Source: Haliotis asinina
Lineage: Eukaryota > Mollusca > Gastropoda > Lepetellida > Haliotidae
Direction of reading: 5' to 3'
DNA length: 64,000 bases
Assembly: GCF_037392515.1 (NCBI RefSeq)
Contig: NC_090283.1
Span: 28,226,249-28,290,248, forward strand
Positions 1 through 11,034 of the stretch are shown piece by piece. The notes below the pieces were generated by a model. It was not told the origin of the DNA. It saw nothing but the letters and a program-made list of their open reading frames with translations, and did no database searches. Numbering within the stretch: position 1 is the first letter of the stretch; every line of letters begins with the position of its first letter. Position numbers and translations under genes: made by a program.

Positions 1-1259
1 TGGATCTATGGCCCAAGTATGGCGACAGCTGTACCAGAAGCTCACCTGGTATGGTCTCAGTAGTAATCTGTGTGCATATCGACAGCAGTAGGCAGAAGCT
101 CACCTGGTATGGCCTCAGTAGTCCTCTGTCTGCATGTTGACAACTGTATTAGAAGCTCACCTGGTACGGTCTTAATAGTCCTCTGTCTGCATGTCGACAA
201 CTGTAGGTAGAAGCTCACCTGGTATAGCCTCAGTAGTCCTCTGTGTGCATGTGGACAACTGTAGGTAGAAGCTCACCTGGTATGTTCTCAGTAGTCCTCT
301 GTGTGCATGTGGACAACTGTAGGTAGAAGCCCACCTGGTATGTTCTCAGTAGTCCTCTGTGTGCATGTCGACAACTGTAGGTAGAAGCTCACCTGGTATG
401 GTCTCAGTAGTCCTCTGTGTGCATGTGGACAACTGTAGGTAGAAGATCACCTGGTATGGTCTCAGTAGTCCTTTGTGTGCATATCGACAACTGTAGGTAG
501 AAGCTCACCTGGTATGTTCTCAGTAGTCCTCTGTGTGCATGTGGACAACTGTAGGTAGAAGATCACCTGGTATGGTCTCAGTAGTCCTTTGTGTGCATGT
601 CGACAACTGTAGGTAGAAGCTCACCTGGTATGTTCTCAGTAGTCCTCTGTGAGCATGTCGACAACTGTAGGTAGAAGCTCACCTGGTATGGTCTCAGTAG
701 TCCTCTGTCTGCATGTCGACAACTGTAGGTAGAAGATCACCTGGTATGGTCTCAGTAGTCCTCTGTGAGCATGTCGACAACTGTAGGTAGAAGATCACCT
801 GGTATGTTCTCAGTAGTCCTCTGTCTGCATGTCGACAACTGTAGGTAGAAGCTCACCTGGTATGGTCTCAGTAGTCCTCTGTGTGCATGTGGACAACTGT
901 AGGTAGAAGATCACCTGGTATGGTCTCAGTAGTCCTTTGTGTGCATATCGACAACTGTAGGTAGAAGCTCACCTGGTATGTTCTCAGTAGTCCTCTGTGA
1001 GCATGTCGACAACTGTAGGTAGAAGCTCACCTGGTATGGTCTCAGTAGTCCTCTGTGTGCATGTCGACAACTGTAGGTAGAAGCTCACCTGGTATGGTCT
1101 CAGTAGTCCTCTGTGAGCATATCGACAACTGTAGGTAGAAGATCACCTGGTATGTTCTCAGTAGTCCTTTGTGTGCTTGTCGACAGCAGTAGGTAGAAGC
1201 TCACCTGATACGATCTCGATCATTTGATCAGCAGTATGTAGAAGCTCACATGGTATGTT
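1..1259. repeat. 58-bp minisatellite array, about 21 copies
   Basis: A tandem array with a 58-bp unit begins before the window edge and decays after about 1200. The unit core reads GACAACTGTAGGTAGAAGCT then a CACCTGGTATG segment and a CTCAGTAGTCCT segment. Units differ at a few diagnostic sites (AGCTCACC or AGATCACC, GTGTGCAT or GTGAGCAT, GTCGAC or GTGGAC). The same run of variants recurs at about 427 and about 891, a spacing of 464 bp or eight units, which suggests block duplication inside the array. No gene is seen in it. Confidence 0.95.
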
Positions 1260-1933
1260 CTAAAGCCTGTGTACGGTGACGACTGGCGGTAAAAGCTCAC
1301 TCAGTTTGGTCTCAGTAGTTGTAAGATAGTTAAGCTGAGATGATGTTTTCAGCTCCACTATGGCCAGTATCACATCCACAGCCGCTAGATGTGTGTCAGC
1401 TGTCATGAGATTAGCATTACACCCATCTACAACAACCAAATATATTAGATCAGAGGCCAGTCCAAAAACATCAACATCCGTCTTAATCCTAACTAACTGA
1501 ATTGTCCCTATTGTACCCAACAACGTTCAAAGAAGACGTGTGCTAGTCCTGTGAAGCAAGCAAGTTATTGTTTAATGTGTAACCACATGCCCTCGGCCAG
1601 CAGGAAGGAGGAAGCATTGAATTACGAGCCATGGTGATATGCATGGATCGGGAGCATTGTGCAAGCGCTACATACACCACACAAAACACCACTACATTGA
1701 TGTACAGGTATGGCTGAATGTTGGATCACGTACTGTCTTCATGAGATCAGGAAACACCCTCACTAATGCCTCCATATTTGGTGAGACACTGATAATAATA
1801 GCCAGTGCTTGCACGTGTAATGAAAAGCACATATTAGAAGACTGTGAGAACAATTATGCATATGGCTTCACGCTCATGTAAACGGTGACTTCGATGAGGA
1901 TTTATCCCAAGCAACCGATATGTGTCGTAATTT
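1260..1933. other. no recognised gene
   Basis: The stretch between two minisatellites holds short open frames on both strands (1260-1523 minus, 1639-1881 plus). Neither resembles a family I know, and neither shows clear splice sites or codon bias. I see nothing further. Confidence 0.5.
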
Positions 1934-2143
1934 GAAGCCGGTAACGGATTGTCTGGCTTGGGTAATGTGAAGCCGGTAACGGATTGTCTGGCTTGGGTAA
2001 TGTGAAGCCGGTAACGGATTGTCTGGCTTGGGTAATGTGAAGCCGGTAACGGATTGTCTGGCTTGGGTAATGTGAAGCCGGTAACGGATTGTCTGGCTTG
2101 GGTAATGTGAAGCCGGTAACGGATTGTCTGGCTTGGCTAATGC
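1934..2143. repeat. 35-bp minisatellite, 6 copies
   Basis: Six near-identical 35-bp units start at 1934, 1969, 2004, 2039, 2074 and 2109. Each contains GAAGCCGGTAACGGATTGTC followed by TGGCTTGGGTAAT. The minus-strand frame that runs through it is open only because of the repeat. Confidence 0.95.
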
Positions 2144-2445
2144 ATGTCATCGTATCCAGATTGTGCTAATAGATCATGATCGATCACAGAGTTGTCTGGT
2201 CCAGACTTCATTATGTACACCCCGCTGTCCATTTGTGGATACATTTCTCAGTGCGGCTTTATAGAACAAAGAAACAAATATGTCAATATGGTATTCAGCT
2301 ACCTTCCCTAGAGGGTGATCAAAGAATTAGACCACGCATCTCTGTTTCAAGCAGCCAAGAATCTTCTTTGTAATACACATATCACGTCATGTGACTGCGT
2401 CTAAATCTGTTTGATTGGCATTTTAGAAGTTGATGAGTGATAAAA
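2144..2445. other. no recognised feature
   Basis: Unique-looking sequence with a short open frame (2176-2373 plus) and no recognisable family, motif or repeat. Confidence 0.4.
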
Positions 2446-2640
2446 AGTATAATACCTTATGGATAACAACGTCTTCATTTTATCATGATGCGACATGTCG
2501 GCATAGCTTCTTATACCATTGCCCCCAGCAATGCGTGCAGGTCTCTTACTTGACAACAGTGTGAGAAGCTATACCGGAACGTCGCATCACAGTATAACAT
2601 AAGTTGTTCTCCATAAAGAATTATACGTTTCTTATGCGTC
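2446..2640. repeat. MITE-like hairpin, about 70-bp arms
   Basis: The left arm (about 2446-2515) and the reverse complement of the right arm (about 2563-2640) share TATGGATAACAAC / TATGGAGAACAAC, GATGCGAC and ATAGCTTCT blocks in the same order, separated by about 50 bases. The arrangement is that of a short non-autonomous element with imperfect terminal inverted repeats. No coding capacity; family not recognised. Confidence 0.6.
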
Positions 2641-2994
2641 TAAAGTTTAAATCATGACCATCGAGTCCCATGATCCCCGCGATGGTTGAATGTCTGCTGT
2701 GACTCGGTTCCTGTACAATGCGAGCAAGAACCAGACGGTGAGGGTATTATAAAACAGTATGAATGTTTACATATTTTTAATAATCATAACAGAACTCTAT
2801 GAGACAAACCTTAAACTAGATGTCAATACCCACAGATAAATAATACAATTTTCTACACAGTTTCACTGGTTCTTACAGCGTTTTGTAATACCACATTCTT
2901 TTACTGGGTGCATCTGTTTTCTGAAAAAAAAAACAACAACAAACACAGCCCGTGTTCTGGAAGAGATCCTACAAATGAAGCCTTGGTTGTTTCA
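2641..2994. other. 3' flank of the PPxY membrane-protein gene
   Basis: No gene. On the minus strand this follows the stop codon of the gene at 2995-4257 and probably holds its 3' untranslated region. A minus-strand ATTAAA-type hexamer lies near 2778 and could serve as a polyadenylation signal; this is only a guess. Confidence 0.35.
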
Positions 2995-4257
2995 TCACTG
3001 AGTCCGGGTTTGCCTCATGGTGGCTTCGTAGCTGGGTGGAGGCGAGTGACGGTTTGGTTCTATATCCTCATATTTTGGGGGCTGAGGGATAGACGAATAG
3101 CGGGGATATGCAGGTCGGTCAGAACCTAACAAATATGATCTCTCGTAGTCATCTTCTCCCGGCCCGCTAGAGGAGCTTGTTGTGGAAGTCTCACCCCACT
3201 GTCTATGGACAAAGATGCTTAGCACCGCTCCAACCATGAACGGTCCCATGAAAAATATGACGAAATAGATCCAGATTCGGGGTTCACATACAGTGTCAAC
3301 CCTAGTGTCCGTGCCATAGGGAACCGCGCCCATGTGGTACACAATGTAAGGCGTTCGAGAATACTGCAGTGCGTATTCACATGCTGATATGTCATCTATG
3401 CACATCCGCGTGGCCTGCGTCACGTCGTACAACGTCCTCTCTAAAGATAACCTTACGTGCAAAAAGGCTGTATCTGACGTTCTACGGTACACAATAAAAA
3501 AATCGTCGGTCCGGTTAACCGTGAACGTGAAAACATCTGCCACATCACTGCTGGAACACTGTGTCTTCATCAGCAAATGTTTAAGTAGATAACAGCGACG
3601 ACACAACATATTCTTGGACCAGCGGTTCCAGTTAGCACTACCAGCTATCACGTATATCCAAACGTCAGCTTCTGAACACGATCGTACTTCCACCTGGGAC
3701 CCTCTCAGGAGATAGAACCTCCAGTAAATGTTATCATTTCTAAACGCTGTCTTCAGTTCTGTAGAATATGTTTCAGCAGGGAATTTGCTTATTTGCGGTG
3801 CTTCGTCAAACGAATATGTTGCTATGACTGACTTGGAATTTATCATCAGTTTCGAGCAAAATATTGATGAGATTTTGTGGGTGATGATACGCATGTCCGT
3901 CGGGGACGGGGAGCTGTGGCCACTTCCGTACATTACAACGCTGAAAATAATCCCTGTGACAACACTGAGCACACACAGCCACCCCCAGATGTATTTGATA
4001 CGGGTGGTTGCTTCCATTTGAAAGCAACAGAGAAGCGACCCAAAGCAGGCACTACAGCAAAGGCTTGGGAGACATTGCTGACACGCTTCTCTAGTGTGTG
4101 GGCAGCATCCCCTGTCGTTGTTTTCGTTGCTGCCGTTGCTGTCAGTTGTTGCATCATTCCCACTGGAACGTGCGTCTTCCTGTCCTGCTGCTGGCTCAGG
4201 ATGGATGGGAGGGAATACGAAGGCAGATGAATCACGGGCACCCTCTCTGTCAGCCAT
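2995..4257 (-). CDS. two-pass membrane protein with C-terminal PPxY motifs
   Basis: A 420-residue host protein in one coding exon. From the N terminus: an acidic, Ser/Asn-rich tail; a Cys-rich stretch at about 51-78, a likely palmitoylation region; a membrane segment at about 89-111; an extracytosolic domain of about 215 residues with several Cys; a second membrane segment at about 328-350; and a 70-residue tail with PPKY (about 383) and PPSY (about 407). PPxY motifs bind WW domains such as those of Nedd4-type ubiquitin ligases, so a trafficking or ubiquitination-adaptor role is an inference. The layout recalls animal proteins with an APD1-4-like luminal domain, but no RING finger is present and I am unsure of that kinship. 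The frame stays open upstream of the chosen ATG, but a polypyrimidine tract and TTTAG acceptor end just before ACGAACAGGTC-ATG, so the upstream part is intron and the first exon is probably non-coding. Confidence 0.8.
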   Translation of the reverse strand: MADREGARDSSAFVFPPIHPEPAAGQEDARSSGNDATTDSNGSNENNDRGCCPHTREACQQCLPSLCCSACFGSLLCCFQMEATTRIKYIWGWLCVLSVVTGIIFSVVMYGSGHSSPSPTDMRIITHKISSIFCSKLMINSKSVIATYSFDEAPQISKFPAETYSTELKTAFRNDNIYWRFYLLRGSQVEVRSCSEADVWIYVIAGSANWNRWSKNMLCRRCYLLKHLLMKTQCSSSDVADVFTFTVNRTDDFFIVYRRTSDTAFLHVRLSLERTLYDVTQATRMCIDDISACEYALQYSRTPYIVYHMGAVPYGTDTRVDTVCEPRIWIYFVIFFMGPFMVGAVLSIFVHRQWGETSTTSSSSGPGEDDYERSYLLGSDRPAYPRYSSIPQPPKYEDIEPNRHSPPPSYEATMRQTRTQ

Positions 4258-4890
4258 GACCTGTTCGTCTAAACACAGGGAAAACAACAGTTTGTAAGAA
4301 ATGACTGGAGAAAACTGAATATGCACGACAGGTAATGAGTATTAAATTTTGCGACGTTTTGATGTCTTAAACCGTTATGGAACTAAGGTGTTATCCTTGT
4401 CCTACATGTGTTATGTGTAATACACCTGCGGCATATTCACAGCAGAGCAAGTACAGTTCTCATTACTTCTACACAAGGACCAATGACGAGAATGAATTCC
4501 ACAAGCACGCGGGCAGTTACCTTACAAACATTGTATACGGGAAAGATTGAACAAGCTAATTGGATACTAATGAATATAGTTAGAGAAAGTAATTGGGTAA
4601 TAAGATTAGGATACAAAGTAGAGCATCAGTTGGCCCCAAAACTGTTCGGGTAGAAATACAAAGGAGTCTGTAGAGTGTGAGCAGCAAATCTCCCGGCATT
4701 ACATGTGCAATAATGTTGAAAAACGTGAAAACATCTCCATCACATAGGGTGAGCTGACAGTTGACAGTATCCGCCCACCATACACAGATTTGTCTAGTGG
4801 TACATCCCAAAGAATTGCTACCCGGAAGCAGCAAATGCTTGTGCCCCGTACAGATCTGTTTCAGGTGTGGTCTTGACATTCCATTCTTGT
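4258..4890. other. probable 5' intron of the PPxY gene; no other gene seen
   Basis: On the minus strand a pyrimidine-rich acceptor ending in TTTAG lies about 12 bases before the ATG of the membrane-protein gene, so the adjoining sequence should be intron. A first non-coding exon was not located. Open frames here (4408-4653 plus, part of 4580-4966 minus) are not recognisable. Confidence 0.45.
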
Positions 4891-5015
4891 TCGAACTGGA
4901 TTGGTTAGTCTTGCTGACTTGGTTGACACATGTCATTGAATCCCGATTGCATAGATAGATGTTCATGATTTCATCACTGGATTGTCTGGTTTGATTATTT
5001 ACAGACTGCTATCAT
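4890..5015 (-). mobile_element. SINE-like family 1 fragment, reverse orientation
   Basis: Read on the minus strand this contains GTAAATAATC, the CCAGTGAT block, ATGAACATCTATCTATGC, TGACATGTGTCAACCAAGTC and AGCAAGACTAACCAATCC in the order seen in the fuller copies at 17703 and 51512. It is a truncated, diverged copy. Confidence 0.7.
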
Positions 5016-6300
5016 ATAGCTTTGTAATTGCTGCGCGCGGTGTTAGCAAACACAAAGAATGAGCTACCTGAGACGTGTGATACAATACATAACAGGCGGT
5101 ACTAGTTTAAATACAAAATCTACCATTAAACAAAGCGCATGATATAGACACAGGGCATCTCATCACGTCTCTCTCGCCTCAGTGTGTGTGGCTTCTGAGG
5201 ACATAAGTCTTGCATATCATGTACCTCAGTGGCCTGTGGCGTGATCTAGATGTTGACCCCGTCGTCCTAGCCAGGTGACATTACAGGGGAGTCTCTACTG
5301 AATGCTACTACACCTACACTAATATTGTAACACGTTTGTCCTCAGTGCAACATTCATGGCGATGGAAACCTAGAATGAGGCTTTTGTAAAAGAGATTTAA
5401 CGTTTATAAAAAATACAATAAAATCCCAGAACACACTGTTACGTAAATTTACTTAATGGAATCATTTTGTCAAGCACTTGGAGTAACATCAAAACAATAC
5501 TCACCGGTATTGTGGTCGTCAAAGTGTGTAGTCTGTTACCACAGGGGCTTGCTCTCCCAGTTCGTCATTGTCATTAAATCACTTCCTGGGTATAATACTG
5601 AAAGCGACATATATCTATACCAAACGCGTTAACGCCAGCGTGAGACTCGCGTTACGAAATGCAGTTTGATATCAAACTCTTGCATACCATCACGTGGTCT
5701 GATGTGACACAGCATCTCGGACTGAACAACGTCGGTTGATTGAAGATCAGTCATTTTGGGAATGGCGTTCCCTCCTAGCACAACCATCGCGCCATCGCCT
5801 GTAGCGAATGATTGAAATGAACAATTATTGTTAATAACAAATGTTAATAAATGAAATTTAATTTCCCAGTAACAACATATGTGTTGTGATGGCTGGTAGT
5901 ATCGGTCATACGGTAACATCTGTCTACCCTGTCACTGTACAGCACTAGGTTGCATCTGTCATCAATATGAACTCATATCTGTTAGTTTCTCGGTGTTAAG
6001 TTTCATTAGATGATATGCACTATTTTGCTAGCGTTATGAACATTATAGCAGGTAAATAATAATGTTTATCATGAGTCACATGAACTGATTGTATTGAATA
6101 AATGAATGAGTGTCATTTTACGCCGCCTTTTTCAGTAAAGTCCCATTTCTGGACGTTTTGAGCTCGTTGACATCAGAAATGGTTTCACACATTGTATCCA
6201 TGTGGTATGCATGCGCTACTCTACAGGTAGCGCCCGTTTGTTTACAGAAATTAGGGTTTATATACCCTTTATAGTGCTGACACACAGTCAGGAGGTTATA
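5016..6300. other. no recognised gene
   Basis: AT-rich sequence with no recognisable protein. The frame at 5629-5919 minus is not family-like. A scrap resembling a SINE tail (GAATGAGTGTCATTTTACGC) lies near 6103. Confidence 0.4.
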
Positions 6301-6301
6301 A

Positions 6302-6515
6302 AAATGATGAAATGTATGTTATATTTCGAATTACACTTTCTCAGTAAAGTATAGATTCTAGTACTTCTGTTGGGTTTGACTCCCATCCGGGAATCGAGCC
6401 ACAACTATCTGGGTCATGCACCTAACCTCAAAGTCAGCCGCATAAACTGCTCAGCAATGGAAAGCCGCGTTAGTGTGTGGATTAGGTGCCTGACTCTGAG
6501 GGTATAGCATATATA
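6302..6515 (+). mobile_element. diverged copy of the fold-back tRNA-like repeat
   Basis: This matches the element at 20253-20553 in order: ACTTTCTCAGTAAAGTA, TCTAGTACTT, GACTCCCATCCGGGA, AGTCAGCCGC, then GATTAGGTGCCTGACTCTGA. Both arms are degraded, so the near-perfect palindrome of the other copy is no longer present here. It shows the family has at least two copies of different age. Confidence 0.7.
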
Positions 6516-6639
6516 TCTATATCTTATGTTTAGTATTAAAGTGTGCTATCTAGGTGCAGGAGATACAACATATCTAAAGTCAGTCGGTTTAAAACTCCGC
6601 TCATTATTGCTTTTTGTTTTACGCTGCATGTAGGACTTC

Positions 6640-6845
6640 AGGTATATGATGTCGGTCTTTACAAAATCGAGTGTGGATCCGAAAATCCAGTGATGACCAT
6701 ATCATGACATAGATCTATACAAATGGGATACGATGACACGTGTCATCAAAGTCAGCGAGTCTACTATCCGGATCCTGCTAGTCTCCTCTTACAAGCATTG
6801 GTTACTGGAGATCATTTCTAACTCTGATCTTCACGCGTCCCTGTC
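6640..6845 (+). mobile_element. SINE-like family 1 copy
   Basis: Contains AATCCAGTGATGACC, TACGATGACACGTGTCATCA, AAGTCAGCGAG, CTCTTACAAGCATTGGTTAC and a terminal TGATCTTCACG block, the shared skeleton of the copies at 14938, 17703 and 51512. Its 5' head is missing or diverged. Confidence 0.75.
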
Positions 6846-7116
6846 ATGTGAACCCAGAGAATTGCGTAACGATATCATATGAACCAAGCGGTAAAATATG
6901 GTCAGAAAAGTATTTTGTATGTTGAATTTTTTCATGTACAGATATGTCTCTCGACAGTCCTCAACGTGGATCCAAATATTTCCCGTGAAATTCAAGGAGC
7001 TAATTTTACTCCTTCTGTTTCTCCAAAAGTATGTCGTGTTCAGCGTTCGTCCAAGGATACCCCCACATTCGGCATAAACTGACACGGATGCTATAGCTAG
7101 GGTTTGTTCATTTCGA

Positions 7117-7300
7117 AGGGGGCGGTGGGGTAGCCTAGTGGTTAAAGCGTTCGCTCGTCGAGAAAGTTCGATTCCCCTCATGGGTACAATGTTTGAGGCC
7201 CATTTTCTGGTGTCCCCCCCCCCCCCATCCCGGTGATATCGCTGGAATAATACTAAAAGCGTCGTAAAACCAAACTTACTCACTCACTCACTCATTTCAA
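7117..7300 (+). mobile_element. tRNA-headed SINE (family 2), nearly full length
   Basis: Starts with a tRNA-like head carrying an A-box-like TAGCCTAGTGG and a B-box-like GTTCGATTCCCC, continues through GGGTACAATGT and GGCCCATTTTCTGGTGTC, and ends with ACTAAAAGCGTCGTAAAACC and a (CTCA)n tail. That layout (RNA polymerase III promoter head, body, simple tail) is typical of tRNA-derived SINEs. A poly-C run lies inside it. The long minus-strand frame across it is not a gene. Confidence 0.85.
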
Positions 7301-7890
7301 AGAGCCACAGCACACGAGCGACGACAAATGATGAGACTGAAACCTCATGATTGCCATCTCATCGATCTCATAGATCATAGATGTATCCGCTACATAAGAT
7401 ATCATGGTGTGGAACTACAACGAAAAAGTGCAAAATAAGGCACTAATGGTAATAGACAAAAACCGACGCATTCTAGTTGGCCTTGCCTACAAAATCAACA
7501 TCAGATCAAAATCCAATTACAATAACCAAATGGAAACTAAACACACGCTGTGACCTCATTATATGGACATTATACGTGCTGGTGCTTAATCAGAGCAGAC
7601 AGACAACCAGAGAGTAAGATTATTTATTAACGTGTCACCTCAATATAAAATAGATGCGGTCCAAAAACCAATAGAAGCCACTCATATAAGGAGTTATGAG
7701 AGACAATGTTTTGTAAAATGTACACAAAGATAAAAATCCCGTACAGCTGAGATGTGTCAAGACGTTCGTTTGACATGCCATTGTGCTAGTAGGTTGGATA
7801 AAGCGGTACTTTGTATGGCGTGTCAGGTAGAAGTGGTGGTGGTGGCTTGCAGGTGGAGCCTGACATATTACACGACCAAGGATCATGCCA
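7301..7890. other. no recognised feature
   Basis: No recognisable protein, RNA or repeat. Confidence 0.4.
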
Positions 7891-7892
7891 TT

Positions 7893-8045
7893 TTCATTGA
7901 CTGAGTGAGTGAGTTCAGATTTACGCCACTTTTAGCAATATTCCTGCAATGTCACTGGAAATGTCCTTCACGCATTGTACCGATGTGAGGAACAGAACCC
8001 GGACCTTCTGAGTGACGAGCAAATGCTGTGACCACTGTGCTACCC
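7893..8045 (-). mobile_element. tRNA-headed SINE (family 2), reverse orientation
   Basis: On the plus strand it opens with GAGTGAGTGAGTTCAGATTT and GCAATATTCCTGCAATG and ends in a reversed tRNA-like head (GACGAGCAAATGCTGTGACC, then a CCCCACC end). It is the reverse of the copy at 7117. Confidence 0.8.
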
Positions 8046-8239
8046 CACCAAGCACGAAAACAAAGAACATAGATATGATTCTGACAAATTTAGATGCGTC
8101 ATCTCTACTCAAATTCGGCTGGACATACGATTCACATGGCATAGCAAATTATGACACGGTAGGCCACTGGCCGCGACTAAGAGCATCGACGTCATCAACT
8201 AACCTCCTCGTATCACGGTTGTTCACGTAGACACATAGT

Positions 8240-8272
8240 GAGGGAGGTAGACAGACAGACAGACAGACAGAC

Positions 8273-8303
<31 letters not shown>

Positions 8304-8335
8304 TGGATGGATGGATGGATGGATAGATAGACGAG
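8240..8335. repeat. compound tetranucleotide microsatellite
   Basis: Adjacent runs of (GACA)n, (TGTA)n, (TGGA)n and (TAGA)n. Each run differs from its neighbour by one base in the unit, as happens when a microsatellite mutates and then re-expands. Confidence 0.95.
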
Positions 8336-8526
8336 AGAGAGTGAGTCCATTAAGACAGACGTATCTTCATGTCCATGGGTTGAGCCTAATCTGACACGTT
8401 TATGTTCTTTCGCGGCTGCATGTGGCGTGTCAGTCTATAATTAACATTTCACAAAACGTTTATCGTTCCTCACGTCATTGTTCGACCACATAGAGAATCG
8501 ATTGTCCCAGCATCAAAGCCTATATT

Positions 8527-8551
8527 AACACACACACACACACACACACAC
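8527..8551. repeat. (CA)n microsatellite
   Basis: An uninterrupted CA run of about 12 copies. Confidence 0.95.
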
Positions 8552-9960
8552 GCTCTCGTCGCAGTACCGAGAGGGTAAGGTTGGAGGCGGTGCACCGCTT
8601 TTATGTTCCTTCAGAGCATGATCAATATGGCGTTTGTAAAATACCCATTTGATTGCTGGAAACAGGAAGGGGCTATTTTCCTCTTGTGTGGTTTCCAATC
8701 TAATGTTGTTTACCATCTGAATGCTCCTGTTTGTCGACCTACAGCAACGGATAAATTATCAAAAGGCAGCTCTGTACAAGGATTTTTAAGCTTTAAGATG
8801 CCTCGCTTAGTCTAAACAAGATGCTGCCTTAGTCTAAACAATTCACAGTGAAGAATTGCGTTCGTTTGGCCCGTTAGTCGAATCCCGCTTCGCCCTAGGG
8901 CGTTGTAAGGTTTGTGAGCGCCATATCTGTGTAAAAAACTGGAACACTCTCAAAGCGGCCCACTCACTGACTGACTGTATCATGATGCTCCAGTTTGATG
9001 CATGAATGATTGAATGTGGTGAGATACTGCAGCCACCAAGGATTGTAGTCGCCAGGTATCGCTCAATATTTTGACCCGCCTATATCATTACGTTACGATC
9101 GATCTCATAGGTCGAACATGTGTCGAACATTGTTAGGAGCATTCCTTGCTGTGTGATTCAAATACAGGCTTTATGAACCGCAACATTAGTATAGTCATGT
9201 TTTAATTGACGTGTCCGCTTTCGTTCAATGTCAGTTATCAAATGTTTAAGTTTCGACAGCTCTTCGCTATCCTCTCAGTTTCACGAGTGGCAGTAATAAT
9301 CAGTGTGGGGAGTGGGATAGTGTAGGGGCTGGGATAGTGTAGGTGCTGGGATAGCGTAGAGCGGTGTCACCGTACAGCTGACACTATTTCACACATGTAT
9401 ACACAGTACCATTCAATATATCTCAAATCAGTCCGCGTTCTGTAGCAGCAGGTTGGCTGAGCTAGTGAGTGATTTCTCAAATGAGTAAAGTTCATAACAC
9501 TGCAATTTTTAGCGTGGACAACCATAAGGACGTCAAGAACCAAAACCTGGTTTTGAAATAGAGAAATGTGTTTTTTGCTGACATTTCTCCTGGTTCTTTG
9601 TATCAATACTGTGTCCACAGCCAATGACTGACCAAGCGCTCAGGGCTGCGTTGTCCACATCCATGGGAAGACACTGGGAACCAAGTTGGCCAGGTTGGCC
9701 CATGGACAGTTGTCCTCTGTGAACTGTCGATCAGTAATGAATAAGACGTTATGGATTGCAGATCAGGTAACATCACATTGCATCGATATGTCCTAACAAA
9801 AACATAGCTGAGTGCCATTAATGATGATCACGTCCAGTGGAGCTTGCACCTCCAGGATACGCCATATTGTATGTAGCCACGATAGACAGACAGAATAGGA
9901 GTGATTGTGGACGAAATCCATCCATGTTATGATAAGGCATTCACACATTTTGAACACACT
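8552..9960. other. no recognised gene
   Basis: A block at about 8850-8965 (GTCGAATCCCGCTTCGCCC and a CACTCACTGACTGACTG tail) looks like a heavily decayed SINE. Short frames at 9367-9818 minus are not recognisable. A small CTGGGATAGTGTAGG duplication lies near 9310-9358. Confidence 0.4.
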
Positions 9961-9963
9961 GAA

Positions 9964-10300
9964 TGCACAGAGTGAGTGAGTTAATGTTTAGCGTCACATC
10001 GGCAATATTGCAGCCATATCGTGACGAGAGCCATTAATAATATCCATAATAGAGAATAATAAAAAACCTGTCAACGAAGGACAGTAAAACAACTAGGCTA
10101 TCACAGACAGATATGTAAAACTAGTAATTGAATCTAAAACAATTTAACTCTAGAAGACGATACAATACAAAAACGGGTTATAGACCGCCAACAACAGAAG
10201 GTAGATCACCATACCAGGGTCCATGGCGACTTACAGTACCATTGCTACCTGCATGGACCCTAGCTGGATTTACACCGTCCTTTCAGCTGCTGGCGATTGT
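9964..10300 (+). mobile_element. interspersed repeat, SINE-like family 3
   Basis: Opens with GAGTGAGTGAGTTAATGTTT and runs through CTGTCAACGAAGGACAGTAA, ATATCTACAT-like and AGATCACCATACCAGGG blocks to CATGGACCCTAGCTGGATTT. The same blocks occur in reverse at 60003-60268. The family is separate from families 1 and 2 apart from its opening tail. Confidence 0.7.
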
Positions 10301-11034
10301 ACGAAAGTTTAGCCAATTTTTTAAATGAACAAATATACTACGTTTAAAATCGGGTAAGCAAAAATTAAACTGAGAACTGTTTTGGGACTTATGTACCCCC
10401 TCAGGAGGACAATAATTTTACGATACTTAAACTCCCTTTGAGGATACTTCCACTAACAATACCAGTTGCTAATTTATACTACCAATCATTAAAATACATC
10501 TATCTACAACACATTAATCAAAATTCAATCATGAAATCAATTTCTTTTAAGAAACCAAAAATGAAATGAGTACTAACAGTGGTAAAAGGATCCTTAACAG
10601 TTTTGACATTGAAATATTTATCCCTTGTGATGGAGAATTCAACTGAATGCACAGAAAGATGGAAAACAGTTCAAATGTGTGTAATGTATTGGGCGCCACC
10701 ATCCACGTAGAATGTATTCTTCTACAATTCTTCAGCACAGTCCCATGTTCTTCACGTGTCGAGTTTTTTCATTTTATGAGAGCAGGTGCGGAATATGTTG
10801 GTGACGCACTTCACACCAATTACCGTGGATGAAATCCGCAAGATCATTCTGAAGGCGCCATTGCAGTCTTGTGAACTTAATTCCCATGCAACATATCTAA
10901 AGAAGCAATGCCTTGAGCAAGCGCCCCCTCCCACCCATCACACACAAACCACTGGTTGAATTAAACGTCCCTGACTGTTTCAACAAGACCTGTGTTGTAC
11001 ACGGTTGTTGGTTTATTCCGATTATCCTTGTACG
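10301..11034. other. no recognised gene
   Basis: AT-rich unique sequence with no recognisable protein or repeat. Confidence 0.4.

Noticed and set aside
1-1259. Possible CRISPR-like array
   Set aside because: Units are adjacent copies of 58 bp with no unique spacers, and the context is an animal genome.
1260-1523. 87-residue minus frame as a host exon
   Set aside because: Hydrophobic and clean, but no splice sites, family or repeat support.
7117-7190. Possible tRNA gene (A and B boxes)
   Set aside because: The head continues into a SINE body found at several other sites; no convincing cloverleaf pairing.
6831-7283. 150-residue minus frame
   Set aside because: It runs across a SINE and its neighbour; no domain.
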